Shown here: positions 1 through 8,364 of the stretch, piece by piece
How the letters are laid out: every line of letters begins with the position of its first letter
Numbering within the stretch: the first letter of the stretch is position 1
Assembly: GCA_027364825.1 (NCBI GenBank)
Contig: DAHXOM010000262.1
Coordinates: forward strand, 1 to 28,905
Origin: a bacterium
GTDB lineage: Bacteria; JAMCPX01
Direction: 5' to 3'
Length of the DNA: 28,905 nt
The notes under the pieces: generated by a model
Told to the model about the DNA's origin: nothing
Databases searched by the model: none
The model's input: the letters and a program-made list of their open reading frames with translations, nothing else
Program-made: the position numbers and the translations under genes

Positions 1-1
1 C

Positions 2-451
2 GACAGAGGCTTCAAGACAGCGGTTAATTTTGCAATGGAGCCTGAACAGGCCGCTCCTCAGCCTGTTACAATGAAGAAGCAAATGGTATTTATAGAAAAA
101 GATAAAAAGAAGATCGTGATAACAGAGAAGATATTCTTCCAGCTCGGCAAGTCGAAGATCATGCCTGTTTCGTTCGGCATACTCAATGAACTTGCAGGCC
201 TGCTTATAAAAAATCCCGATATAAAAATCCGTGTGGAAGGATATACGGACAGCATCGGCAGGCCGGCGACAAACCTCAGGCTTTCGCAGGCAAGGGCAGA
301 GGCTGTCATGCGGTATCTTGCGGATAAAGGTGTTTCCTCCGGCAGGATGACTGCAAAGGGCTTTGGCATGGCATCACCCATAGCGGACAACAGAACGGCA
401 AAAGGCAGGGCCGAGAACAGGCGCGTGGAGTTTGTCATAACATCGAAATAA
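2..451 (+). CDS. OmpA-family C-terminal domain protein (5' truncated)
   Basis: The reading frame is open to the left edge, so this is the 3' end of a longer gene; the ATG at 35 is only an internal methionine. The visible 149 residues hold an OmpA-type peptidoglycan-binding domain: F-F-x-x-G-K-S-K-I, then GYTDSIGRPATNLRLSQARA, then a G-F-G-M-A-S-P-I-A-D-N segment and the closing N-R-R-V-E-F motif. The Asp of GYTD and the Arg of NRRVE are the usual diaminopimelate-binding positions in this family. The protein is expected to anchor an outer-membrane barrel or lipoprotein non-covalently to peptidoglycan. What precedes the domain (porin barrel, TPR or other) cannot be seen. It is followed by a palindrome at 471-497 and is probably not cotranscribed with argH. 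Confidence 0.88.
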   Translation, partial: DRGFKTAVNFAMEPEQAAPQPVTMKKQMVFIEKDKKKIVITEKIFFQLGKSKIMPVSFGILNELAGLLIKNPDIKIRVEGYTDSIGRPATNLRLSQARAEAVMRYLADKGVSSGRMTAKGFGMASPIADNRTAKGRAENRRVEFVITSK

Positions 452-470
452 ACCCCGTTAAAAAAGGACT

Positions 471-497
471 TAGCAAGGGCAGGGCCTGCCCTTGCTA
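471..497. terminator. Perfect 13-bp inverted repeat, terminator-like
   Basis: Thirteen-base arms (tagcaagggcagg / cctgcccttgcta) around a single central base lie 20 nt after the OmpA stop. On the + strand no T-tract follows. On the - strand the arm is followed within 5 nt by TTTTTT, so the classical terminator shape reads leftwards. It may work as a weak bidirectional terminator. Confidence 0.5.
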
Positions 498-618
498 TAA
501 AATACCGATGGAGAAGTTCCCCTGCTTCATTTTCAAAAGCGTTTTCCGTTTCGATTTCAAGACTGCAAACCAGAAAAACCTTGTTTCCAGCAGCAGGAAT
601 GTAGTATAGATACTAGAT

Positions 619-2052
619 ATGAAAAAAGATAAGGAACAGAATATAAATAACGTATTTAAGCTATGGGGCGGCAGGTTCGAACAGGAGCCCGCTGAGGTCG
701 TCAACAGGTTTACCAACTCCCTGCTGACGGATTCAAGGCTTGCCCTGTATGATATAAAAGGCAGTGTTGCACAGGCCGAAGGATTATTACACGCCGGCGT
801 GCTGAATCCTACCGAATGCGACCGCATCAAGCAGGGACTGCATAAGATTGAGCTTGAGTTCAAAACAGGGCGGTTTGCTTTTGACGATCGCGATGAAGAC
901 ATACATACGGCCATAGAAAAGAGGCTGCACGCTCATATCGGCGATACCGCCTATAAACTCCATACCGGCAGGAGCCGCAACGATCAGGTTGTTACGGCCT
1001 TCAGGCTGTACCTGCTTGACGAGATAAAGGTTATTATTTCAAGGCTGCTCGATGTGCAGACTGCACTCCGCTCGCAGGCATCGAAGTATCAGGGTGTTCC
1101 CATGCCGGGGTTTACCCATACCCAGCATGCCCAGCCGGTATTACTGAGTCATCATCTCCTGGCGTACACGGAAATGTTCAACAGGGATATCGAAAGGCTT
1201 TTCCATGCTTATTATGCCGCCTCTAGTATGCCGCTTGGATCCGGGGCACTTGCAGGAACGCCATACAATATCGACCGGGAGGCATTATCAAAACTCCTGG
1301 GATTTAAAGACATCAGCGCAAACAGCATCGATGCGGTTTCGGACAGGGATTTTGCCGCAGACACGGTTTACGCGGTCAGCGTGCTGATGATGCATTTCTC
1401 CAGGCTTTCGGAGGAGCTTGTTCTCTGGTCTACCGATGAGTTCGGATTCGTTTCCCTGCCGGATGCATTCACAACCGGCAGCAGCATTATGCCTCAGAAA
1501 AAAAATCCCGATGTTGCAGAGCTTACACGGGGAAAAACAGGCAGGGTGTACGGTTCGCTGATCAACATACTGACCATGATGAAAGGGTTACCGCTTGCTT
1601 ATGACAGGGACATGCAGGAGGATAAGCCCGCAGTGTTTGACGCGGTGGATACCGTAAAGATTGTCCTCGAGGTCTGGGCACCGTTCATCAGCGGTTTATC
1701 GTTCAACACCGCAAGATTAAAAGGAGCATTATTACAGGGGAACCTTCTCGCCACAGATATTGCGGATTATCTTGTACGCCAGGGCATGCCGTTCAGAAAG
1801 GCGCATGAGATTACCGGCAGGATAGTGCTGTATGCAGTAAAAAAAGGTGTTGATGTCGCTTCACTCGATTATGAGACTTTTAAGGCTTTCTCTCCGGTAT
1901 TCAAGCCTGAAATTCGTTCTATGCTCGATATGAAGACCTCTATTAACAGCAGGGCTGTGCCCGGAGGCACAGCCGAGAAGCAGGTGAGGAATGCCATGGA
2001 AAGGCTGGGAAAGAAGATCAAACATTATGGAGATCTTCTCAAAAGACTTTAA
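619..2052 (+). CDS. argH: Argininosuccinate lyase
   Basis: Last step of arginine synthesis: cleaves argininosuccinate to arginine and fumarate in the cytoplasm. The 477 aa have the full fumarase/ASL superfamily layout: N-terminal K-L-W-G-G-R-F, the HTGRSRNDQV segment around residues 115-125, G-F-T-H-T-Q-H-A-Q-P around residue 165, and the signature loop GSSIMPQKKNPD starting at Gly287, with the catalytic Ser expected in that loop. Length is near the family norm (about 460) with a short charged N-terminal extension. No good Shine-Dalgarno precedes the ATG; a possible TTGTTT / TATAGA promoter at 581-610 would give a nearly leaderless message. The next gene starts inside its 3' end, so it leads the argH-lysA-dap operon. 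Confidence 0.97.
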   Translation: MKKDKEQNINNVFKLWGGRFEQEPAEVVNRFTNSLLTDSRLALYDIKGSVAQAEGLLHAGVLNPTECDRIKQGLHKIELEFKTGRFAFDDRDEDIHTAIEKRLHAHIGDTAYKLHTGRSRNDQVVTAFRLYLLDEIKVIISRLLDVQTALRSQASKYQGVPMPGFTHTQHAQPVLLSHHLLAYTEMFNRDIERLFHAYYAASSMPLGSGALAGTPYNIDREALSKLLGFKDISANSIDAVSDRDFAADTVYAVSVLMMHFSRLSEELVLWSTDEFGFVSLPDAFTTGSSIMPQKKNPDVAELTRGKTGRVYGSLINILTMMKGLPLAYDRDMQEDKPAVFDAVDTVKIVLEVWAPFISGLSFNTARLKGALLQGNLLATDIADYLVRQGMPFRKAHEITGRIVLYAVKKGVDVASLDYETFKAFSPVFKPEIRSMLDMKTSINSRAVPGGTAEKQVRNAMERLGKKIKHYGDLLKRL

Positions 2053-3097
2053 ATACTGTTTGGGCCCTTTCATAATCTCGCTGCTGCTGTTCCTGCAATG
2101 CGGTTTAAAGGCGCCCCCCGTACCCTATCCCCTTGCAAAGCCGGTTGCCATAACCAATCTCACTGCAATGGCACGGGGCAAGAGCATCATGCTGTTATGG
2201 AAAATTCCCGATAAAAACACCGATGGCTCGGCCCTGAAAGACATAAAAGGATTTAATCTTGTACGGGCGGGTATTCCCATAAGCCGGACAGGCACGGACG
2301 AAAAAGAGGTGTACAAACAGTGGAGATATGATTATAAATCGGGCGATCATTACATGAGTATCAACGATACGGATCTAGAGTATGGCTACCGGTACTCATA
2401 TCTCGTACTTACTGTTACGAAGAACGACATTGTAAGCGATCCTTCCAATCCGGTTGTGGTTTCCTGGGACAAGCCGTTCATGCCCCCTTCGCATATAAGG
2501 GCACAATCAGGTTCGCATTTTATAGAACTATCGTGGGATCGTCCGGAATCATACAGTGACGGATCAAAAATAAGAACAACCGTTTATTATAATCTTTATA
2601 GAAGTCTGAAGATGGATAATTTCCCGCTGTTTCCGATAAATCCGGCACTCATATCCGGTACGACGTACATCGATGGGGATCTCCAGGATAATGTCCCTTA
2701 CTTTTATGAGGTTACCGGTGTGTCCAAGGTTAGCGATACAGCGGTTGAAAGTGTCCCCTCTGCGGAGATAATGGCAGTACCGGTTGACCTTGTATCTCCT
2801 GCAAGGCCGTACGGCTTGGCAGGAGCCCCTTTGAAAAACGGCATTGCTTTGAGCTGGGAGTCGAATACAGAATCGGATATACTCGGGTATCGCCTGTACC
2901 GGAGGTCCGGGAACAGCAAAGTATTCAAGCAATTGAATGTACAGCCGGTATCCGGGACAACGTATGTGGACACCGGTGCACAGAGAGGTTATAATACATA
3001 TTATGTAACGGCTGTGGACAATTCTGAAATGCATAATGAAAGTGCGCCTTCGGAAAGATATAAAATACTTTACCCCGTTAGAATGTCCGGTCATTGA
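2027..3097 (+). CDS. LptM-like lipoprotein with fibronectin type III-like repeats
   Basis: I prefer the ATG at 2027 because it is followed by a signal peptide: charged start, hydrophobic C-L-G-P-F-I-I-S-L-L-L-F-L, then Q-C as lipobox. A farther upstream in-frame ATG at 1991 would add 12 residues and spoil the signal. The mature start CGLKAPPVPYP resembles the LptM/YifL lipoprotein (CGLKGPL), whose gene often lies next to dapF or lysA. Unlike LptM (about 60-70 aa), this protein is 356 aa. The rest is three FN3-like beta-sandwich units, each with an L-W or L-S-W core and a Y-x-Y edge strand: roughly residues 35-140, 145-250 and 255-345. Likely periplasmic and lipid-anchored; role unknown. It overlaps argH by 26 nt, so expression is coupled. 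Family call is by style; no alignment was run. Confidence 0.75.
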   Translation: MEIFSKDFKYCLGPFIISLLLFLQCGLKAPPVPYPLAKPVAITNLTAMARGKSIMLLWKIPDKNTDGSALKDIKGFNLVRAGIPISRTGTDEKEVYKQWRYDYKSGDHYMSINDTDLEYGYRYSYLVLTVTKNDIVSDPSNPVVVSWDKPFMPPSHIRAQSGSHFIELSWDRPESYSDGSKIRTTVYYNLYRSLKMDNFPLFPINPALISGTTYIDGDLQDNVPYFYEVTGVSKVSDTAVESVPSAEIMAVPVDLVSPARPYGLAGAPLKNGIALSWESNTESDILGYRLYRRSGNSKVFKQLNVQPVSGTTYVDTGAQRGYNTYYVTAVDNSEMHNESAPSERYKILYPVRMSGH

Positions 3098-3259
3098 AGA
3101 CGGAGATAATGCGATAAACACCGGTGCATCGCTCACGAAAACTGTAGCTTTACCGGACAATGTCCACTATAAAATACAAAGGACGTGTAACGGCATAAAT
3201 TTTGAATCCCTGAGAGGAAGAAAGCGGTCAAAAGCCGTGTCTTTCTAACGGGGTGGACA
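3072..3259 (+). promoter_or_regulatory. Structured leader upstream of lysA (nested inverted repeats)
   Basis: Between the lipoprotein 3' end and lysA lie several exact complementary segments: 12-bp arms at 3072-3083 and 3243-3254 (accccgttagaa / ttctaacggggt), 8-bp arms at 3084-3091 and 3152-3159 (tgtccggt / accggaca), 7-bp arms at 3161-3167 and 3253-3259 (tgtccac / gtggaca), and 5-bp arms at 3190-3194 and 3234-3238. The first and third share bases 3253-3254 and cannot fully coexist. The third ends directly at the AGGAG ribosome binding site of lysA. I do not see lysine-riboswitch core motifs, so this is called only as a possible cis-regulatory RNA. Confidence 0.35.
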
Positions 3260-3269
3260 GGAGATAGAG

Positions 3270-4544
3270 ATGAATTTTTTTGGCTACAAAAACGGAGAAC
3301 TGTACTGCGAGGACGTAAAGGTGCGGACCATACTGGAAAAGGTCGGGTCGCCCGTATACATCTACAGCGCAAGGACATTGAAACGGCATTACAATGTTTT
3401 TAAGAACGCGTTCGTCAGAACGAAGCCGTTGATCTGTTTTTCGGTGAAGGCGAATTCCAACATGGCGGTCATCGCGCTCTTTTCATCGATGGGTGCTGGT
3501 GCGGATATCGTGTCCGGCGGGGAACTTTTCAGGGCTGTCGGAGCCGGCATAAACCGCAAAAAAATAGTTTATTCCGGTGTGGGGAAAACACCGGAGGAAA
3601 TAGTCTATGCCCTGGCAGAGGATATACTCATGTTCAATGTCGAATCGATAGAGGAACTCGAGGCCGTGGATGAGGCAGCGGCACTGATGGGTGTAAAAGC
3701 CCCTGTCAGCATAAGGGTGAATCCCGACATAAATCCTCATACCCATCCCTACATATCGACCGGCATGAAAAAAAATAAATTCGGCATAGATATCCGGTAC
3801 GCTCAGGAGGCATACGCACTGGCAAAGTCGAAACACCATATACAGGTTATCGGTATCGATATGCATATCGGTTCCCAGTTAACGGAGGTTTCCCCTATCG
3901 TGGATGCCTTAAAAAGGGTGCAGGGACTCATAAAAGATATCAGGAAGAATGGGATAGACATACAGTATATGGATATCGGCGGCGGTCTTGGCATAACCTA
4001 TAAAGATGAAAAAGCAGCGTCCCCGGATAAATATGCCGGAGCAATAGAACGTGCGTTAAAAGATTTTCGCGGCAGGCTTATCCTTGAACCGGGCAGGGTA
4101 CTTGTCGGTAATGCTGGCATTCTCGCAGCAAAGGTGCTATACAGAAAACAGAACGGAATGAAAAAATTCATGATTGTGGATGCAGGCATGAACGATTTAA
4201 TACGGCCAAGTTTTTATGATGCTTATCACGAAATACTCCCCGTTGAGAAAACACAATCAAGACTTTTTAAACAGGATGTTGTCGGTCCTATATGTGAATC
4301 GGGTGATTTTTTTGCACATGACAGGAGTCTGCCTTTGCTTGAAAGGGGACAAGCGATAGCCCTTATGAGCGTTGGAGCGTATGGATTTTCAATGTCATCC
4401 AACTACAATTCACGAAAAAGGGTGGCAGAGGTGCTGGTGAACGATAAGGAATATTATGTTGTACGAAAAAGGGAAACAAACAATGATCTCATAAAGGGTG
4501 AAGGGATTCCTTCCTTTATAAAGATAAGGAGCAAACATGTCTAA
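3270..4544 (+). CDS. lysA: Diaminopimelate decarboxylase
   Basis: PLP-dependent decarboxylation of meso-diaminopimelate to L-lysine, the final step of lysine synthesis. The 424 aa follow the fold-III decarboxylase pattern: PLP lysine Lys60 in CFSVKANSN, HIGSQL around residue 199, the glycine-rich D-I-G-G-G-L-G phosphate loop, L-E-P-G-R near 273, and C-E-S-G-D near 343, which supplies the active-site Cys from the partner subunit of the dimer. A good ribosome binding site (aggagat) precedes the ATG. The last codons overlap dapF by 8 nt. A structured leader lies upstream, so this gene may be controlled separately from argH. Confidence 0.97.
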   Translation: MNFFGYKNGELYCEDVKVRTILEKVGSPVYIYSARTLKRHYNVFKNAFVRTKPLICFSVKANSNMAVIALFSSMGAGADIVSGGELFRAVGAGINRKKIVYSGVGKTPEEIVYALAEDILMFNVESIEELEAVDEAAALMGVKAPVSIRVNPDINPHTHPYISTGMKKNKFGIDIRYAQEAYALAKSKHHIQVIGIDMHIGSQLTEVSPIVDALKRVQGLIKDIRKNGIDIQYMDIGGGLGITYKDEKAASPDKYAGAIERALKDFRGRLILEPGRVLVGNAGILAAKVLYRKQNGMKKFMIVDAGMNDLIRPSFYDAYHEILPVEKTQSRLFKQDVVGPICESGDFFAHDRSLPLLERGQAIALMSVGAYGFSMSSNYNSRKRVAEVLVNDKEYYVVRKRETNNDLIKGEGIPSFIKIRSKHV

Positions 4545-5364
4545 AAGGGTTATAAAATTTACAAAGATGCAAGGAACAGGCAACCACTTTATCATAATAG
4601 ATTCTCTGAAAAAGGAAGAAAAGCTTTCTCCCGAGCAGATCAAGAGGCTGTGTACCCCGGCATTCAGTATAGGTGCGGACCAGTTGTTAATGATACTGCC
4701 TTCAAAAGTCGCGGATTTCAGGATGCGGATATTCAATGCGGACGGTGGAGAAGTGGAAATGTGCGGTAATGGCATACGGTGTGTTGCAAAGTATCTTGTT
4801 GAGCATGGATACACAAAGAAGAGAGAGCTTGAGATAGAGACACTCGCAGGCATAAAAAAACCGGTTATAAAGGGCGACAAAATAAGGGTTGATATGGGTG
4901 AACCGATATTCGATGCAAAGCTTATCCCGGTAAGGCTGAGCGGAAGGGTCATCAACAGGGCAATAAAGGTAGAAGACATGGATTTTAAGATCACCTGCGT
5001 TTCGATGGGTAATCCACATACCGTTATATTTATGGACAAAATAGACAAGTTTAATGTCCAGAAATACGGTTCTGCCCTTGAGAACAACAAGATGTTCCCT
5101 AAAAAAACGAATGTGGAGTTTGTCGAAAAGATAGACGACAATGAACTTAAAATGCGTGTTTGGGAACGCGGCAGCGGGGAGACGCTCGGTTGCGGTTCAG
5201 GAGCCTGTGCAGTCGGTGTTGCAGGTGTTTTGAACAACAAAAGCAGGGAAAACGTATTGATACATTTACGAGGCGGTGACCTTGAGATCGAATGGACAAA
5301 GGATAACCACGTTTATCTGACCGGTCCGGCCGAAGAAGTTTTTAGAGGAGAGATAGATGTCTGA
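4537..5364 (+). CDS. dapF: Diaminopimelate epimerase
   Basis: Converts LL- to meso-diaminopimelate, supplying LysA and peptidoglycan synthesis. The 275 aa contain both catalytic cysteines: Cys76 in M-C-G-N-G-I-R-C and Cys219 in LGCGSGACA. The N-terminal motif reads MQGTGNHF rather than the commoner GLGNDF form, a conservative variation. The family length is usual (about 275). Starts inside lysA (ATGTCTAA) and ends inside dapA (ATGTCTGA), so translation is tightly coupled to both neighbours. Confidence 0.97.
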   Translation: MSKRVIKFTKMQGTGNHFIIIDSLKKEEKLSPEQIKRLCTPAFSIGADQLLMILPSKVADFRMRIFNADGGEVEMCGNGIRCVAKYLVEHGYTKKRELEIETLAGIKKPVIKGDKIRVDMGEPIFDAKLIPVRLSGRVINRAIKVEDMDFKITCVSMGNPHTVIFMDKIDKFNVQKYGSALENNKMFPKKTNVEFVEKIDDNELKMRVWERGSGETLGCGSGACAVGVAGVLNNKSRENVLIHLRGGDLEIEWTKDNHVYLTGPAEEVFRGEIDV

Positions 5365-6250
5365 CACGAAAAATATGAAAGGTATAATTACAGCCATAAT
5401 TACACCGTTTAAAGGGAATAAAGTCGATAAGAAGGCTTACAAAGAACTTGTTGAAATGCAGATAAAGGCGGGTATTTCCGGGATTGTTCCGTGCGGGACT
5501 ACCGGAGAATCCGCAACGCTGGACTTTGATGAGCATGAAATGCTGATAGATGATACGCTGGAGATCGTCAATCACCGGTTGACCGTTATAGCCGGTGCAG
5601 GCTCCAACAACACGAAAGAGGCAATCAGGTTAACGGAGCATGCCCGGAAAGCCGGCGCGGATGCAGCACTGAGTATAACGCCGTACTATAACAAGCCGAC
5701 ACAGACCGGTATGTACGAACATTTCCGTGCAATTGCAGAGGCTGTCGATATTCCGCTCATTCTTTATAATGTACCCGGCAGAACAGGCGTGAACATGCTG
5801 CCCGAGACCGTTGCGAGGCTTTCGGAGATCAAGAATATAATCGGCATAAAAGAGGCAACGGGTTCTTTGCAGCAGGTCACCGAAACAATGAAGTTGTGCA
5901 GGAAAGGTTTTATGGTACTTTCCGGCGATGATTTTACCGCCCTGCCGAGCATAGCCGTCGGAGCGAAAGGGGTAATATCCGTAACATCGAATATAGTCCC
6001 GGCCGGGATGGTGGAGATGTTCAGGGCTTATGAGAGCGGGAACATGCAGAAGGCCATAGACATTAATCTAAAGCTGTGGCCGCTTCACAATGCCATGTTC
6101 ATAGAGAGCAACCCCATACCCGTTAAAGCAGCGGCACATCTTATGGGATGGATATCCGGTGAGATAAGACCCCCCCTAACGCCCATGACCGGTGCAAACC
6201 TGGATAAGCTTAAAACAGCCTTGGCAGGACAGGGGCTTATCAATGCCTGA
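5357..6250 (+). CDS. dapA: 4-hydroxy-tetrahydrodipicolinate synthase
   Basis: Condenses pyruvate with aspartate semialdehyde, the committed step towards diaminopimelate and lysine. The 297 aa have G-T-T-G-E-S-A-T at residues 43-50, Y-Y-N-K-P, the catalytic tyrosine Tyr137 in Y-N-V-P-G-R-T, and the Schiff-base lysine Lys165 in G-I-K-E-A-T-G. Start and stop overlap dapF and dapB by 8 nt each. Feedback inhibition by lysine is common in the family but cannot be judged from the sequence. Confidence 0.97.
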   Translation: MSDTKNMKGIITAIITPFKGNKVDKKAYKELVEMQIKAGISGIVPCGTTGESATLDFDEHEMLIDDTLEIVNHRLTVIAGAGSNNTKEAIRLTEHARKAGADAALSITPYYNKPTQTGMYEHFRAIAEAVDIPLILYNVPGRTGVNMLPETVARLSEIKNIIGIKEATGSLQQVTETMKLCRKGFMVLSGDDFTALPSIAVGAKGVISVTSNIVPAGMVEMFRAYESGNMQKAIDINLKLWPLHNAMFIESNPIPVKAAAHLMGWISGEIRPPLTPMTGANLDKLKTALAGQGLINA

Positions 6251-7067
6251 CCAGGTTTTTGTTGCCGTTAACGGCATTATGGGAAGGATGGGCCTGCAGA
6301 TAGCCCGGCTGTTGTACCAGGATCCGTCTTTTACAATTGCCGGCGGTATAGAGAGAAAAAACCATCCGTCGATAGGCGTCGATATCGGGACGCTTCTTCA
6401 GGGAAAGAATTCCGAAGTAAAAGTCACGGATGATCCGGAGATGATAAAGACGAAACTGGATTGCATTATAGATTTTACAACACCGGCTTCGACACTGGCA
6501 GTCCTTGAGTATGCAAGAAAGAAAAAAGTAGCCATGGTTATCGGAACCACGGGATTTTCCAAGGAAGAGACAGAAACGATCAATCAGGCAGGGAAAGAGA
6601 TTCCCATTGTCATATCTCCCAATATGAGTGTACTGGTAAACCTGGTTTTTAAACTTGTTGAACTTGCCGCACACGTTGTTGGAGACGGTTACGACGCCGA
6701 GATTGTAGAGGCGCATCATAAGAATAAAATCGATGCACCGAGCGGCACCGCGATTAAACTGGCAGATATCATTGCCCATGCCTACAACAAGCGGCTTACC
6801 GATACAGCACGGTATGAACGCCATGGGCAGATAGGTGTCCGGCCCAGGGGCGAGATTGGAATCCAGACCCTGCGCGGAGGAGATATTGTCGGAGAGCATA
6901 CGGTCATGTTTATAGGTACGGGAGAAAGGCTCGAGATAACGCACAGGGCGACGAGCAGGGAAAACTTTGCAAACGGTGCATTACTCGCGGCTCAATGGGC
7001 TGCTCACAAACAACCCGGTATTTACAGTATGAGCGATGTTCTCGGCTTAACCAAAAAACTGCAATAA
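6243..7067 (+). CDS. dapB: 4-hydroxy-tetrahydrodipicolinate reductase
   Basis: NAD(P)H-dependent reduction of the DapA product to tetrahydrodipicolinate. I chose ATG 6243 (MPDQVF, 274 aa) since it puts the nucleotide-binding motif NGIMGRMG at residues 10-17 as expected and reproduces the 8-nt overlap (ATGCCTGA) seen at the two preceding junctions; an in-frame ATG at 6192 would add 17 residues deep inside dapA. The catalytic and substrate-binding block is at residues 152-170, with His158-His159, Lys162 and the D-A-P-S-G-T-A loop. Last gene of the lysine cluster; a dapL aminotransferase, which follows dapB in some relatives such as Geobacter, is not present here. Confidence 0.96.
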   Translation: MPDQVFVAVNGIMGRMGLQIARLLYQDPSFTIAGGIERKNHPSIGVDIGTLLQGKNSEVKVTDDPEMIKTKLDCIIDFTTPASTLAVLEYARKKKVAMVIGTTGFSKEETETINQAGKEIPIVISPNMSVLVNLVFKLVELAAHVVGDGYDAEIVEAHHKNKIDAPSGTAIKLADIIAHAYNKRLTDTARYERHGQIGVRPRGEIGIQTLRGGDIVGEHTVMFIGTGERLEITHRATSRENFANGALLAAQWAAHKQPGIYSMSDVLGLTKKLQ

Positions 7068-7128
7068 TAAATTCCGTTTGTTTGTTCTGAGCACCTGCAC
7101 GGAAGAATGCGGCATATTATCCACCTTC

Positions 7129-7161
7129 TGAACGATTTAAACAGTTTAAACGGTTTGAGCC
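7129..7161. repeat. Nonamer repeat block (copy 1)
   Basis: Contiguous 9-nt units close to CGGTTTAAA (cgatttaaa, cagtttaaa, cggtttgag) in the dapB-dehydrogenase intergenic space. Same family as the blocks near gcvPA and around the four-helix-bundle gene. Confidence 0.7.
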
Positions 7162-7199
7162 TCTCAAGGTCATGCTTTGTGCCCCCAGTTCAAAGTTTA

Positions 7200-7228
7200 T
7201 TGACATCCTAATCAAAAAGATATTTATA
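7200..7228 (+). promoter_or_regulatory. Candidate sigma70-type promoter for the acyl-CoA dehydrogenase operon
   Basis: A perfect -35 TTGACA (7200-7205) is followed after 17 nt by a weak -10, TTTATA (7223-7228). It lies 29 nt before the start codon of the first dehydrogenase, which has a strong AAAGGAGG ribosome binding site. No other promoter-like match is evident in this 190-nt gap. Confidence 0.45.
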
Positions 7229-7256
7229 CATCTGAGAATAGAAGAAAGGAGGCACT

Positions 7257-8354
7257 ATGGTTTCTTTTGAATTAAGCGAAGAACAAACCCTGCTCAGGGA
7301 TACCTGCAGGGATTTTGCTTTGACAATAATGCGAAAGCAAGACAGGCCGGCAGACGAATCGGGTGAGATACCGGCGGATATTATAAAACAGGGACATGAG
7401 CTTGGATTAACAACGTGATACATCCCCGAGGTATACGGCGGGGCAGGCGGGCAGATTTCTGCGCTGGACAGTGTTATCGTACTGGAAGAACTTGCCTACG
7501 GCAATCTTTCAATGACCGTAAATATTCTCGCACCCTCGTTGTTTAACATACCCCTGATGCTGTACGGTACGGAAGAACAAAAAAAGAAGTATTTCACCAT
7601 GAACAAGCCGGACCAGTTTCAAGGGTTTACATCGGCACTCGTCGAACCTTCTGTCCGGTTTGATACTGAAGCATTAAAAACAACGGCAGTGGATGATGTT
7701 GATGATTTTGTTCTGAACGGTGATAAGGCCTTTGTTACAATTGCGGATTCTGCGCTTGCAACACTCGTGTTTGCGAAGAAGGGCAGCGGCGAAGGACTTG
7801 CAGGAATTGACGGGTTTATACTGCCATCGGGCGGGTTTACCGTAAAGGAAAGGGAAAAAAATCAGGGATTAAGGGCCTTAAAACAGTTTTCAATATCGCT
7901 TGACGGTGCACGGGTGCCGCGCAATGAAGTGCTGAAGCTTTCGGGCGGATTTGCAAACCTGCTCGCGCGGTCAAGGACAGCCTCAATAGCCCTTACAACA
8001 GGGGTATGCAGGGCAGCATACGAATATGCCCTTGCCTATGCAAAAGAGCGTATAGCTTTCGGAGAGCCGATCGCTTCGAGACAGTCGGTTGCCTTTACCC
8101 TTGCAGAAATGGCCATGGAGATAGATGCCATGCGTCTCATGGCGTGGAAATCGGCATGGATGCTCGATAAAGGGATGGACACGTACAAAGAGGCATCGAT
8201 TGGCAAAAGGTATGCGGCGGATGCTGCCATGTTTATAACCAGGAACGCGACCCAGATCCTGGGAGGGCATGGTTTTGTACGGGAGCATCCGGTTGAGATG
8301 TGGTACCGGGATGCACGGTCATTTGCAGTATCAGAGTTTATGGCGATTGTATAA
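7257..8354 (+). pseudogene. Acyl-CoA dehydrogenase, interrupted by an in-frame TGA
   Basis: ATG at 7257 follows a strong ribosome binding site and encodes a typical acyl-CoA dehydrogenase N-terminus (F-E-L-S-E-E-Q-x-L-L-R-D). Codon 54 (7416-7418) is TGA. After it the same frame continues without a break: Y-I-P-E-V-Y-G-G-A-G-G, the middle beta domain, Y-A-K-E-R-I-A-F-G, and Q-I-L-G-G-H-G-F-V-R-E near the C-terminus, 365 codons in all. The stop sits just before the conserved I-P-E-x-Y-G-G, at a position that varies among family members, so a nonsense mutation or base-call error is more likely than recoding. The C-terminus is about 20 residues shorter than in the next gene: a Glu (in A-V-S-E-F) aligns with the catalytic Glu of the F-E-G-T motif, but the G-T-x-Q-I-Q tail is missing. 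If readable, the product would be an FAD enzyme that may pair with the next one. Confidence 0.82.
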
Positions 8355-8364
8355 GGAGGCTTAA

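Noticed and set aside
2564..3160. 198-aa - strand ORF over the lipoprotein
   Set aside because: Antisense shadow, no ribosome binding site or family features.
3036..3248. 70-aa + strand ORF overlapping the lipoprotein end and the lysA leader
   Set aside because: No ribosome binding site, no recognisable composition, and the region is better explained by inverted repeats.
3160..3269. Lysine riboswitch
   Set aside because: Location is right but I could not find the conserved core segments; only generic stems are visible.
7416..7418. Selenocysteine codon in the dehydrogenase
   Set aside because: The position is not a conserved Cys/Sec site in the family and the following stem is only 5 bp; kept as a low-probability alternative.
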